Source: an uncultured Collinsella sp. (GTDB lineage: Bacteria > Actinomycetota > Coriobacteriia > Coriobacteriales > Coriobacteriaceae). Taken from it: a stretch of DNA of 64,000 nucleotides. A program made the position numbers and the translations under genes. The stretch spans positions 444,324 to 508,323 of the forward strand of contig CAUBIC010000001.1 in NCBI GenBank assembly GCA_958435945.1, in the 5' to 3' direction. Below the pieces are notes generated by a model. The model saw only the letters and a program-made list of their open reading frames with translations. It had not been told where the DNA came from and ran no database searches. This document shows positions 47,317-55,581 of this stretch, in pieces (the first letter of the stretch is position 1; each line of letters starts with the position of its first letter).

Positions 47317-49121
47317 AGCTCAACAAAACCACCGTCGGCGACAACAGCGAAAACGGAGCGCACAACATGGTCAAGCTCACTATCGATAATTGCGAGGTCG
47401 TGGTTCCCGAGCATACCACGATCCTGGATGCGGCCAAGTCCGTCGGCATCCAGATTCCCACCCTGTGCTATCTGCGCGATCTGAACGAGATCGGTGGCTG
47501 CCGCGTGTGCGTGGTCGAGGTTGCGGGCTGCGACCAGCTGGTTGCCGCCTGCAACAACTACGTGCTCGACGGCATGGTGGTCCACACCAACAGCCCCAAG
47601 GCCCGCGAGGCCCGTCGCACCAACGTGCAGCTGCTGCTGTCCCAGCACGATTCGCAGTGCACGAGCTGCGTGCGCAGCGGCAACTGCAACCTGCAGACCA
47701 TCGCCAACGACCTGGGCATTTTCTATCTGCCGTATCAAAGGCATTTGGCGGGCGAGGGTTGGGATTTCGATTTCCCCATCATCCGCGAAAACGACAAGTG
47801 CATTAAATGCATGCGCTGCATCAAGGTGTGCGAGAGCGTGCAGGGCCTAGGGATTTGGGACCTGACCAACCGCGCCACGCATACCGCTGTGGGTACCCGC
47901 GGGCGCGCACCGATCGGCAAGACCGATTGCGTCGCGTGCGGCCAGTGCATCACGCATTGCCCGACGGGCGCGCTGCGCGAGCGCGACGATACCGAGACCG
48001 TGTTTGACGCGCTTGCTAATCCCGACAAGATCGTGCTGGTGCAGATCGCGCCTGCCGTGCGCAGCGCCTGGGGCGAGGAGCTCGGCATATCTCGCGAGGA
48101 GGCAACCGTCGAGCGTCTGGCCTGCGCACTGCGCCGCGTTGGCTTTGAGTACGTGTTCGACACCGATTTCTCGGCCGACCTCACCATTATGGAGGAGGGT
48201 TCCGAGCTGCTCGAGCGCCTAGGCGCCGCCGCTAAGGGCGAAGGCGACAGCCGCGGCTGGCCCATGTTTACGAGCTGCTGCCCGGGTTGGGTGCGCTTTG
48301 TGAAGGCGCGCTATCCGGAGTTTGTCGACAGTCTGTCCACGTCCAAGTCGCCGCAGCAGATGTTCGGCGCCATCGCCAAGACATACTACGCCAAGGTGCT
48401 GGGCGTGGAGCCCGAGCGCCTGTTTGTGGTGTCCGTGATGCCGTGTACGGCCAAGAAGGCCGAGTGTGCGCTGCCGAGCATGATGGGCGAGGGCGGCGCG
48501 CCCGACGTGGACGTTGCGCTGACGGTGCGCGAGATGGTGCGTATGATCCGCGCGAGCCACGTGAGCGTTGACACGCTGGTCGAGGAGCCGCTCGATACGC
48601 CGTTGGGCTTTGGCACGGGCGCGGGTGTGATCTTTGGCGCCACGGGCGGCGTGATGGAGGCCGCCGTGCGCTCGGCATATTACCTGGTGACGGGCAAGAA
48701 CCCGGATGCCGACTTCTTCACTGACGTGCGCGGACTCGAGGGCTGGAAGGAGGCCGTGGCCGATATCGACGGTACCAAGGTGCGCGTCGCCGTGGCGCAC
48801 GGGCTGGGCAACGCCGCCCGTCTGCTCGACGCGATTCGCGACGGCCGTGTGAGCTATGACTTCGTCGAGGTCATGGCGTGCCCGGGCGGCTGCGTCGGTG
48901 GCGGCGGTCAGCCCATCCATGACGGCTGCGAGCTGGCGGCCGAGCGTGGTCAGGTACTCTGGGGCCTGGATGCGAACGCCGAGATTCGCTTCTCGCACGA
49001 GAATCCCGATGTCCAGGCTTGCTATCGCGAGTTCTTGGGCGCGCCGCTCTCGCCGCTGGCCGAGGAGCTACTGCATACCGACCATCATGCCTGGTCGATG
49101 CCCCACGAGGGGGCGTGCTAA
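47310..49121 (+). CDS. [FeFe] hydrogenase, group A type
   Basis: Catalytic hydrogenase, 603 residues, making or using H2. N-terminal 2Fe-2S domain (Cys53, 64, 67, 81), a His-Cys3 site (QHDSQCTSC, SGNC), two 4Fe-4S motifs (CIKCMRCIKVC; CVACGQCITHC), then the H-cluster domain with all three signatures: FTSCCPGW (L1, ~320), MPCTAKKAE (L2, ~377) and FVEVMACPGGCVGGGGQP (L3). The ATG at 47310 lies inside the preceding gene; another start at 47367 is possible. The maturases HydE/F/G are not in this window. The next genes are an ABC system two bases downstream. Confidence 0.96.
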   Translation: MVELNKTTVGDNSENGAHNMVKLTIDNCEVVVPEHTTILDAAKSVGIQIPTLCYLRDLNEIGGCRVCVVEVAGCDQLVAACNNYVLDGMVVHTNSPKAREARRTNVQLLLSQHDSQCTSCVRSGNCNLQTIANDLGIFYLPYQRHLAGEGWDFDFPIIRENDKCIKCMRCIKVCESVQGLGIWDLTNRATHTAVGTRGRAPIGKTDCVACGQCITHCPTGALRERDDTETVFDALANPDKIVLVQIAPAVRSAWGEELGISREEATVERLACALRRVGFEYVFDTDFSADLTIMEEGSELLERLGAAAKGEGDSRGWPMFTSCCPGWVRFVKARYPEFVDSLSTSKSPQQMFGAIAKTYYAKVLGVEPERLFVVSVMPCTAKKAECALPSMMGEGGAPDVDVALTVREMVRMIRASHVSVDTLVEEPLDTPLGFGTGAGVIFGATGGVMEAAVRSAYYLVTGKNPDADFFTDVRGLEGWKEAVADIDGTKVRVAVAHGLGNAARLLDAIRDGRVSYDFVEVMACPGGCVGGGGQPIHDGCELAAERGQVLWGLDANAEIRFSHENPDVQACYREFLGAPLSPLAEELLHTDHHAWSMPHEGAC

Positions 49122-49123
49122 CG

Positions 49124-50179
49124 ATGCGTGCGTTTGATGCTGAGATGACGCGCCGAGGATTTGCCTCGGCGCTTGCCGCAGGCGCGTTGTCGCTCGCACT
49201 GGCTGGCTGTGGCGGCGGAGCTGCGGGGGCGGGGTCCGCCGCGGGCTCGGCTGCCACGGACGGCGCCGGTGCTGTCGCAGAGCCGGTCGAGGTGCACGTC
49301 GCCTCGCTCAAGGGGCCGACCTCGATTGGCCTGGTGCAGTTTATGGACCAGGCTGCCGATGGCGAGACGGACAATGAGTTCGACTTTGCGATCAACACTG
49401 CCGCCGACGAGATTGTGCCCAAGGTCATTCAGGGCGATATCGATATCGCCCTGGTGCCCGCCAACGTGGCGAGCGTGCTCTACAACAAGACCGAGGGTGC
49501 GGTGCAGGTCATCGATATCAACACGCTGGGCGTGCTGAACGTTGTGACGGGCGACGCGAGTGTGGCCTCGTTTGGTGATCTGGCGGGCCATACTGTCTAT
49601 ATGACGGGCAAGGGCACCACGCCGGAGTACGTCATGAACTACTTGCTGGAGCGCGCGGGCCTGACCGGCCAGGTGACGCTTGAGTTTAAGAGCGAGCCCA
49701 CCGAGGTGCTGTCGGCGTTGCTTGTCGACCCGTCCGCCGTGGGCGTGCTGCCGGAGCCGTTCAAGACCGCTGCCATCGCCAAGAGCGAAGGCAAGCTGTC
49801 GGCGCCGGTGAGCCTGACCGATGTGTGGGATGAGCTAGCGGGTGACACGGGTTCGCGCCTGCTGACGGGCGTGACCGTGGTGCGCCGTGCCTTTGCCGAG
49901 GAGCATCCCGAGGCCGTGGCGGAATTCTTGCGCTGCCATGAGGCGAGCGTGAAGGCTGTCAATGCGGCGCCGGCAGATTGGGCACAGGCCGTGGTCGATG
50001 CGGGTATCGTCGATAACGCCGCGATTGCTGAAAAGGCGATTCCCGGGTGCATGCTCGTGTGCCAGACGGGGAAGGATATGAAGGCGGCGCTCGGTGGGTA
50101 CCTGCAGGTGCTGGCCGATGCGGACGCGAGCGCCGTGGGCGGCAAGCTCCCGGCTGATGATTTCTATTACATGGAGTAG
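49124..50179 (+). CDS. ABC transporter solute-binding lipoprotein (NMT1/SsuA-like)
   Basis: Predicted 351-residue lipoprotein. The signal region has a twin Arg (TRRGFASALAAGALSLALAGC) and a lipobox LAGC, so it may use Tat or Sec and is anchored on the outer face. The mature part has the NMT1/SsuA/TauA pattern: LKGPTSIGLVQFMDQA, ADEIVPKVIQGDIDIALVPANVASVLYN, INTLGVLNVVTGD. These usually bind sulfonates, nitrate-like ions or thiamine precursors, but the ligand is unknown here. It starts 2 bases after the hydrogenase gene, which is unusual company. Confidence 0.88.
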   Translation: MRAFDAEMTRRGFASALAAGALSLALAGCGGGAAGAGSAAGSAATDGAGAVAEPVEVHVASLKGPTSIGLVQFMDQAADGETDNEFDFAINTAADEIVPKVIQGDIDIALVPANVASVLYNKTEGAVQVIDINTLGVLNVVTGDASVASFGDLAGHTVYMTGKGTTPEYVMNYLLERAGLTGQVTLEFKSEPTEVLSALLVDPSAVGVLPEPFKTAAIAKSEGKLSAPVSLTDVWDELAGDTGSRLLTGVTVVRRAFAEEHPEAVAEFLRCHEASVKAVNAAPADWAQAVVDAGIVDNAAIAEKAIPGCMLVCQTGKDMKAALGGYLQVLADADASAVGGKLPADDFYYME

Positions 50180-50182
50180 CCT

Positions 50183-51562
50183 GTGCGTGCGTTTGCTCGA
50201 CAAATGACAGAGCGTATGAAGGCGGTGACGGCAGCAGGTGCCGTTGCCGCCTTTTGGCTTGCCGTGTGGGTCTTTGCAGCAGCACTGGTGGCGCAGCCGT
50301 TGATTTTGCCGGGGCCAGGCACTGTTGCGATGGCGTTGCTGCGGCTAGTATGCGATGCCGGTACGTGGGCGATTCTGGTGGACTCAGGCGCGCGAATCTT
50401 GGGTGGGCTGGCGCTTGCCGCGGCGTGCGGCGGCGTGATGGCGGGAGCCTCGGTGCGGTCGCCGACGTTTGCCCGCTTGGTGGCGCCGGCGCTTTCGTTT
50501 GTTAAGGCGACGCCGGTTGCCTGCGTGGTGGTCCTGCTGCTCATTTGGTTGGGGTCGGCGCGTGTGAGCGTCGCGGCGGTCTTTTTGATGGCACTGCCGG
50601 GCGTGTATTTTTCGCTGGTCGAGGGCTTGGCGCAAGTGGATAAGCCGCTGGAGCAGATGTTTCGTCTGCATGGCGTGCGGGGTTGGCGTCTGTTTTGTGC
50701 CCACACCTGGCGCGAAGTCCTGCCGTTTGTGCTTTCGTGCGCCCGCGCTGTGATCGGCATGAGCTGGAAGGCCGGCGTGGCGGCGGAGCTCATCGGCATG
50801 GCGACGGGCACCGTGGGCGAACGCATCTATCAGGCGAAGCTTTTGATCGAGACGGCGGACCTGCTGGCGTGGACCGTGCTGGTTGTTATGGCTTCGTGGG
50901 CATGCGAGCGCGTGCTGGTGTGGTTGCTGCGGGCTTCGGGGCCCGTGGCGTGGCGTACTGCCGTGCGGGCGCATGGGCGCGGTGGCCGCGGGCGTGCGTG
51001 CGGCTCTGCTGGCGGCGGGGCTGCTGCGGAGCTTGCGCTCGCCGTGGGCGACCGGGCGCCCTGGTCGCCGGCGCTCGACGGACTGGTGCTTCATGTGCCC
51101 GCCGGTGGACGCACCTGTGTGATGGGCGCTTCGGGCGTGGGCAAGTCGACGTTGCTTGCGCTGGTGGCGGGGGAGTGCGCACCGTGCTCCATGGTGTTTC
51201 AGGACGTGCGCCTGGTCGAGGACGCCTCTGCTTTGGATAACGTGCTGGTGTGCGCCGATGCACGCGTGAATGCCTCGAGTGCCGCTGCCTTGTTGCGCCT
51301 GCTGGTACCGGGGATCGATGTGCATGCCCGCGTGGCCGAGCTCTCGGGCGGGCAGCGCCGTCGCGTCGAGATTGCCCGAGCCCTGCTGTGTCCGGGCGGC
51401 GCAGTGATTCTGGACGAGCCCTTTACCGGTCTAGACATCGCTGCGCGCGACGCATGCACCGAGGTCGTGCTCGACTTGCTCGACGGTCGTATGCTGTTGC
51501 TTGCCACGCACGATTCCGCTGACGCTCGGGCCCTCAATATCTCGGACATCATCACGCTCTAA
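50183..51562 (+). CDS. Fused ABC transporter permease and ATPase, compact
   Basis: One 459-residue chain that joins two normally separate subunits. Residues 1-250 are an SsuC/TauC-like permease (PGPGTVAMALLRLV, SFVKATPVACVVVLLLIW, LPGVYFSLVEGLAQV, the coupling loop RVR-like RLHGVRGWRLFCAHTWREVLPF). Residues ~280-459 are an ABC ATPase: Walker A GASGVGKST (315-323), Q340 in MVFQDVR, signature LSGGQRRR (387-394), Walker B VILDEPFTGLD, switch His443. Only 19 residues separate the Walker A Lys from the Q-loop Gln; about 40 is usual, so this part is shortened. GTG start, 3 bases after the lipoprotein. Confidence 0.88.
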   Translation: MRAFARQMTERMKAVTAAGAVAAFWLAVWVFAAALVAQPLILPGPGTVAMALLRLVCDAGTWAILVDSGARILGGLALAAACGGVMAGASVRSPTFARLVAPALSFVKATPVACVVVLLLIWLGSARVSVAAVFLMALPGVYFSLVEGLAQVDKPLEQMFRLHGVRGWRLFCAHTWREVLPFVLSCARAVIGMSWKAGVAAELIGMATGTVGERIYQAKLLIETADLLAWTVLVVMASWACERVLVWLLRASGPVAWRTAVRAHGRGGRGRACGSAGGGAAAELALAVGDRAPWSPALDGLVLHVPAGGRTCVMGASGVGKSTLLALVAGECAPCSMVFQDVRLVEDASALDNVLVCADARVNASSAAALLRLLVPGIDVHARVAELSGGQRRRVEIARALLCPGGAVILDEPFTGLDIAARDACTEVVLDLLDGRMLLLATHDSADARALNISDIITL

Positions 51563-51777
51563 AGACTTACTCAGCAACAAATTGATCCGTTTTTTCTCCG
51601 TCCCCATGGGGTCGGGTATGGTATTCTATCTGCGGGATAATACTTAGGAATACCAAGTAATACCAACGCCGTAGAACAAACTCCAGATGCGGGCCAATCG
51701 GGTTGCCTTCACAGCCCGTCGCCCAGCCGCGTGGCCCGCATCCATCCGCACCACCGTCGTTTCAAAAAGGAAGCGCC

Positions 51778-51999
51778 ATGGCAGAACACATGACCCCGGT
51801 TGTCGCGAAGGTCTTGCCCGAGGAAAAGGCGGCCTTCGCGGCGGCAACCCAGCTCGTGGGCACTACGCCGTCCAACGCCATCCGCATGTTTATCGCCGCC
51901 TTCAATCGCTGCGGCACCTTCCCGTTCGACATCTCGCCGAGCGGGGCTTTTGGTAAAGAGTGTCCCCAACAGCTAGTCGTTGAAGAACGTCCCCAATGA
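51778..51999 (+). CDS. RelB/DinJ-like antitoxin, apparently orphan
   Basis: Short 73-residue protein with a ribbon-helix-helix start: TPVVAKVLPEEKAAFAAATQLVGTTPSNAIRMFIAAFNRCGTFPFDI. The pattern matches RelB/DinJ antitoxins. No toxin gene of RelE/YafQ type follows; the next gene is a membrane protease. The last residues (GKECPQQLVVEERPQ) are encoded by the GGGGAC-type dispersed repeat at 51958-52000, so the natural C-terminus has probably been replaced. AAAAAGGAAG precedes the ATG. Confidence 0.75.
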   Translation: MAEHMTPVVAKVLPEEKAAFAAATQLVGTTPSNAIRMFIAAFNRCGTFPFDISPSGAFGKECPQQLVVEERPQ

Positions 52000-52000
52000 C
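51958..52000. repeat. GGGGAC-type dispersed repeat inside antitoxin 3' end
   Basis: AGAGTGTCCCCAAC...CTAGTCGTT and GAACGTCCCCAATGACTAGTC match, in the other orientation, sequences of the terminator at 24279-24345. Confidence 0.7.
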
Positions 52001-52022
52001 TAGTCGTCGGGAGGAGGTTGGC

Positions 52023-52937
52023 ATGCTCAATGCGATGATTTGGGCGCTTGCCTGTTTTGGCGTCGTCGCTGCCGATATTGCCCTGAGCGTCGTTTTGTTT
52101 TCCGCCCTTGGTGTCGCGTCGGTGTTCATGGGCTTTTCGATTGACGACCTCGATATTCAATTGCTTCAGGCTGCCGCGCAGATGGCGTCGTTTTTGATGG
52201 CACTGCTGTGGTGGCGTTATCTGTGGCCGCGCTCGTTTATGGCGCGCTGGCAGGGCGAGCGCCCGCTTGGCGGGGGAGCAGGCAAAGCATGGAGGCGCAT
52301 CGCCTGCGTTATCGTGATCGGCCTTGCCCTGCAGGTGGTCGTTGGCTACGTGACCGACGCTGTGCTGTCGCTGTTGCCCGAGGCGGCGGCCGATTACAGC
52401 GAACTTGTCGAGGAGACGGGCATGGGCGAAACGAGCTATCTGGCCGTCCTGACCACGGTGATCGGCGCTCCGTTTTGCGAGGAGCTGCTGGTGCGCGGTA
52501 TCATTTTTGAGTTTTCGCTCCGAGCATTTAACCCGCAGTGCCGTCCGCTCTGGAAGCGCCGGCGTCGTGCGAGCGCGCAGGGCGGCGCCATGGTGCCCTG
52601 GGCGGCCCCAAGCACGTGGGGTATCGCAGCGGCGATTGTACTGCAGGCGGCAATCTTCGGTTTTATGCACATGAATTGGGTACAGGGTTGCTACGCGGGT
52701 GCCGCCGGCCTCATCTTCGGTTGGGTGCTCGTGACCACCGGAAAGCTCCGCTACACGATCCTGCTGCACTTTGCCTTTAATGCCGGGTCGTATCTCATGG
52801 GGCTGCCGTGGTTTGTGAATACGCCGCTCGACGTTGTGGTCACGGTTGGCATCGCCGGCTTTGTGCTGGTAGAGGCGATGCGCTCGCTGCTTCGATTGCG
52901 CATTCCCGTGTCGCGCGAAGCTGATCGGTCTGAGTAA
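52023..52937 (+). CDS. CPBP family intramembrane metalloprotease (CAAX protease-like)
   Basis: Integral membrane protein of 304 residues with the CPBP motifs: EELLVRGIIFEF (EExxxR), FGFMHMNWVQGCYAGAAGLIFG (FxxxH), and LHFAFNAGSYLMG (HxxxN). These proteases process prenylated or peptide substrates, often bacteriocin related, in the membrane. The ATG has GGGAGGAGG upstream. It lies beside a RelB-like gene, but no link is seen. Confidence 0.88.
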   Translation: MLNAMIWALACFGVVAADIALSVVLFSALGVASVFMGFSIDDLDIQLLQAAAQMASFLMALLWWRYLWPRSFMARWQGERPLGGGAGKAWRRIACVIVIGLALQVVVGYVTDAVLSLLPEAAADYSELVEETGMGETSYLAVLTTVIGAPFCEELLVRGIIFEFSLRAFNPQCRPLWKRRRRASAQGGAMVPWAAPSTWGIAAAIVLQAAIFGFMHMNWVQGCYAGAAGLIFGWVLVTTGKLRYTILLHFAFNAGSYLMGLPWFVNTPLDVVVTVGIAGFVLVEAMRSLLRLRIPVSREADRSE

Positions 52938-52945
52938 TAACGCCT

Positions 52946-53938
52946 TTAATTAGACCGATGCGTCCTGAACGCACCTGGCGTTTCGCCGAATGCTTCTTTA
53001 AATTTTGAGTAAAAGAATGACATGTTGGAGATGCCGACTTTTCGGGCTACATACTGCACGCTGCGCTCGGTGTTATTGAGAAGATATGCCGCCTCTGTGA
53101 GCTGCTGGTTGAGCTTGATTTGCGAAAACGTTTTGCCGGTTTTTTGCTTGATCAAGCTGCTGAGATAGCTGGTGCTATAACCCGTATCGCTCGCAATGCT
53201 TTCGAGTGTGCAGTCGCCGTAGCTTCGCTCAATATGATTCAGAATCGACACGATGCGTTCGTCCGACATGATCGCCTGGTTATCAGTTGCGGAGCGTCGG
53301 TACAGTCCTCGAATGAGAACAAGGAATAGGCTGACGGCGAGGTGCCTCATGAGTTCATTGGAATAGGCATCTTTAAAGTGATATTCGATAAAGAGCATTT
53401 CGATGAGGCGTCGCGCATGCCGGGCGTATTCCTCTGGAAGAATGAGATATTTTCGGGCCTCGCGGTTTTTGGACACAAAATCAAATAGAAGATTCGTTAA
53501 TGGTGACGCGCCGGGTAGCTGGCTCAGGAACAACGAATCGAACATTTCTTTTTTGAAGACGATCGAAATGACGATATCATGCTCGCCCTTAACGTATGGA
53601 ACGCTTCTGACTACGCCGGTGTTGCAAATGAGCACGTCGCCCTTTTTAAGGAGTAGTCGCCGTCCGTTGACGATAAACGTGCAGACGCCGTCGTACACGT
53701 AGTTAAGCTCCATATCCCGATTGATATGAGGAGGAATATCGGTAAAGCGCGACTCCTTGATAAGGCCCACGGGGTTTTCGTCGAGAGTTTCTTTCCAATC
53801 AAACAGATAGACCTCTTCGCCGTTAATGGTTGTGGTTTCCACCCTGTTATATCGCGGGCTGAGCTCTCCCGGATGTGTGCGATGCCACTCTTCGGTCTCG
53901 GTATGCGTATAGAGCAGCTGTTTGAGATTCGAATCCAT
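52946..53938 (-). CDS. AraC family transcriptional regulator
   Basis: Regulator of 330 residues with an N-terminal cupin-like sensing part (INRDMELNYVYDGVCTFIVNGRRLLLKKGDVLICN) and a C-terminal double helix-turn-helix (ERIVSILNHIERSYGDCTLESIASDTGYSTSYLSSLIKQKTGKTFSQIKLNQQL, then NTERSVQYVARKVGISNMSFFYSKFKEAFGETPGAFR). It is divergent from the beta-glucoside operon, so it very likely controls that operon in response to its sugar. Confidence 0.92.
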   Translation of the reverse strand: MDSNLKQLLYTHTETEEWHRTHPGELSPRYNRVETTTINGEEVYLFDWKETLDENPVGLIKESRFTDIPPHINRDMELNYVYDGVCTFIVNGRRLLLKKGDVLICNTGVVRSVPYVKGEHDIVISIVFKKEMFDSLFLSQLPGASPLTNLLFDFVSKNREARKYLILPEEYARHARRLIEMLFIEYHFKDAYSNELMRHLAVSLFLVLIRGLYRRSATDNQAIMSDERIVSILNHIERSYGDCTLESIASDTGYSTSYLSSLIKQKTGKTFSQIKLNQQLTEAAYLLNNTERSVQYVARKVGISNMSFFYSKFKEAFGETPGAFRTHRSN

Positions 53939-54005
53939 GGGGTGCTCCAGGGGTGAACGGTAGAATCGATGCCTTAAACGGTATTATATCTAAAAAAATG
54001 TTATA

Positions 54006-54021
54006 AACAAACGCTTTCTAT
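54006..54021. promoter_or_regulatory. cre-like catabolite site in the divergent region
   Basis: AACAAACGCTTTCTAT, on the other strand AGAAAGCGTTTGTT, resembles a catabolite-response (LacI/CcpA) operator. It lies 71-86 bases before the GH1 start codon, in an AT-rich promoter-like stretch. Confidence 0.4.
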
Positions 54022-54091
54022 GCGATATCTTATGCATCTTGTTCTTCCTAGTATTGGGTTATCCGCTGGAGCATCCGATCAAGGAGGGCAA

Positions 54092-55570
54092 ATGAGTAAG
54101 TTAAAACATGGGTTTGACTCCGACTTTTTATGGGGCGGAGCCATATCGTGCTCGCAGGCCGATGGCGCCTGGAATGAGGGCGGAAAGGGAAAGTCGACGC
54201 AGGATTGTCGATGGCTGGATGGTACCTGGACTCATGACCAGATTGAGGACAAGCATCAAAACAACCCCTTCTGCCATGACGAACTAATGAACGCTCTCGC
54301 AGATGATGGTGTTGAGTTCTACCCGTTTAGGCGCGGTAACGACTTCTATCATCACTACCGTGAGGACATCGCGCTTTTTGCGGAGATGGGCCTCAAGCTG
54401 TTCCGCACTTCTATTTGCTGGAGCCGAATCTATCCTAACGGAGATGATCTTGAGCCTAACCGCGAAGGCATCGAGTGGTATCGAAGCATGCTGGGTGAGT
54501 GCAAAAAGCACGGCATTAAAACCTTCGTCACCATGCTCCACTATGACATCCCGGTAAATCTTGTCACCACATATGGGGGATGGAAGAATCGCAAGACGAT
54601 TGATTTCTTCGCCCGCTATGTCGAGACAATCGTTACGGAATTGGGCGATCTGGTCGATTTCTGGCTGCCTTTTAACGAGTTCAATGCAGCGCGTTTTTCG
54701 CCTTGGGACGGGGTCTGTCTGGTCAAAGACGAAGAGGGGGAGAACTTCGATCGAGCCATCTTCCAGTGCCTGCACCACGAGTTCGTTGCCAATGCGCGTG
54801 CCGTCGAGATTGTCCATCGTCTTTCGCCCGATACTCCCGTTGGCGGCATGATCGCTCGATTCTGTACGTATCCCGCCACCTGCCGTCCCGAAGATAACAT
54901 GCAGGCTATTCACGACGACCAGTATTCCAACTGGTTCTATACGGACGTGATGGCTCGTGGAAAATACCCCGCTTATATGAATCGCTATTTCGATGCGTGT
55001 GATATCGAGATTCAAATGGAACCGGGCGATGAAGAGCTCATCGCTCGCAACACGGTCGACTTCCTGGCCTTTTCGTACTACTTTTCCCAGGTATCCACCT
55101 GCGATCAGGGATGGGAGAAGACTGCGGGTAATCTGGTCATGGCAAACAAGAACCCTTATCTCGAGACGAGTGAGTGGGGCTGGCAGCTCGATCCCATTGG
55201 CCTGAGGGTTACCCTTAACCAGATGTATGACCGCTATGGGCTGCCTCTGTATATCGCCGAGAACGGCCTCGGTACATCTGATGTAGTCGAGGAGGATGGC
55301 AGCATCCACGACGAGTATCGAATCGATTATTTGCGCCAGCACATAAAGTGCCTTAAAGAAGCGGTGATCGATGGCGTTGACGTGCGCGGATACATGATCT
55401 GGGGATTCATTGACCTTGTTGCCTGCGGTCCTCTTACGATGGACAAGCGCTACGGGCTTATCTATGTCGATCTGGATAATTGCGGCAACGGCACTGCGGA
55501 GCGCTCGCGTAAAGACTCTTTCTATTGGTATCAGAAATGTATCGCCACTAATGGCGAGGATCTTGGGTAG
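54092..55570 (+). CDS. GH1 6-phospho-beta-glucosidase
   Basis: Enzyme of 492 residues that cleaves phosphorylated beta-glucosides inside the cell. GH1 features: FLWGGAISCSQADGAWNEGGKGKS at the start, acid/base Glu196 in LPFNEFNA, nucleophile Glu390 in YIAENGLG, and the C-terminal phosphate-binding pattern ERSRKDSFYWYQK typical of 6-phospho enzymes. The ATG at 54092 follows AAGGAGGG; the frame is open 24 codons earlier without similarity. Operon with the EIIBC gene 11 bases downstream. Confidence 0.93.
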   Translation: MSKLKHGFDSDFLWGGAISCSQADGAWNEGGKGKSTQDCRWLDGTWTHDQIEDKHQNNPFCHDELMNALADDGVEFYPFRRGNDFYHHYREDIALFAEMGLKLFRTSICWSRIYPNGDDLEPNREGIEWYRSMLGECKKHGIKTFVTMLHYDIPVNLVTTYGGWKNRKTIDFFARYVETIVTELGDLVDFWLPFNEFNAARFSPWDGVCLVKDEEGENFDRAIFQCLHHEFVANARAVEIVHRLSPDTPVGGMIARFCTYPATCRPEDNMQAIHDDQYSNWFYTDVMARGKYPAYMNRYFDACDIEIQMEPGDEELIARNTVDFLAFSYYFSQVSTCDQGWEKTAGNLVMANKNPYLETSEWGWQLDPIGLRVTLNQMYDRYGLPLYIAENGLGTSDVVEEDGSIHDEYRIDYLRQHIKCLKEAVIDGVDVRGYMIWGFIDLVACGPLTMDKRYGLIYVDLDNCGNGTAERSRKDSFYWYQKCIATNGEDLG

Positions 55571-55581
55571 GAGTGATTGTC

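Noticed and set aside
51778..52937. RelB-like gene and CPBP protease as a toxin-antitoxin pair
   Set aside because: The protease has normal catalytic motifs of its own family and no toxin features.
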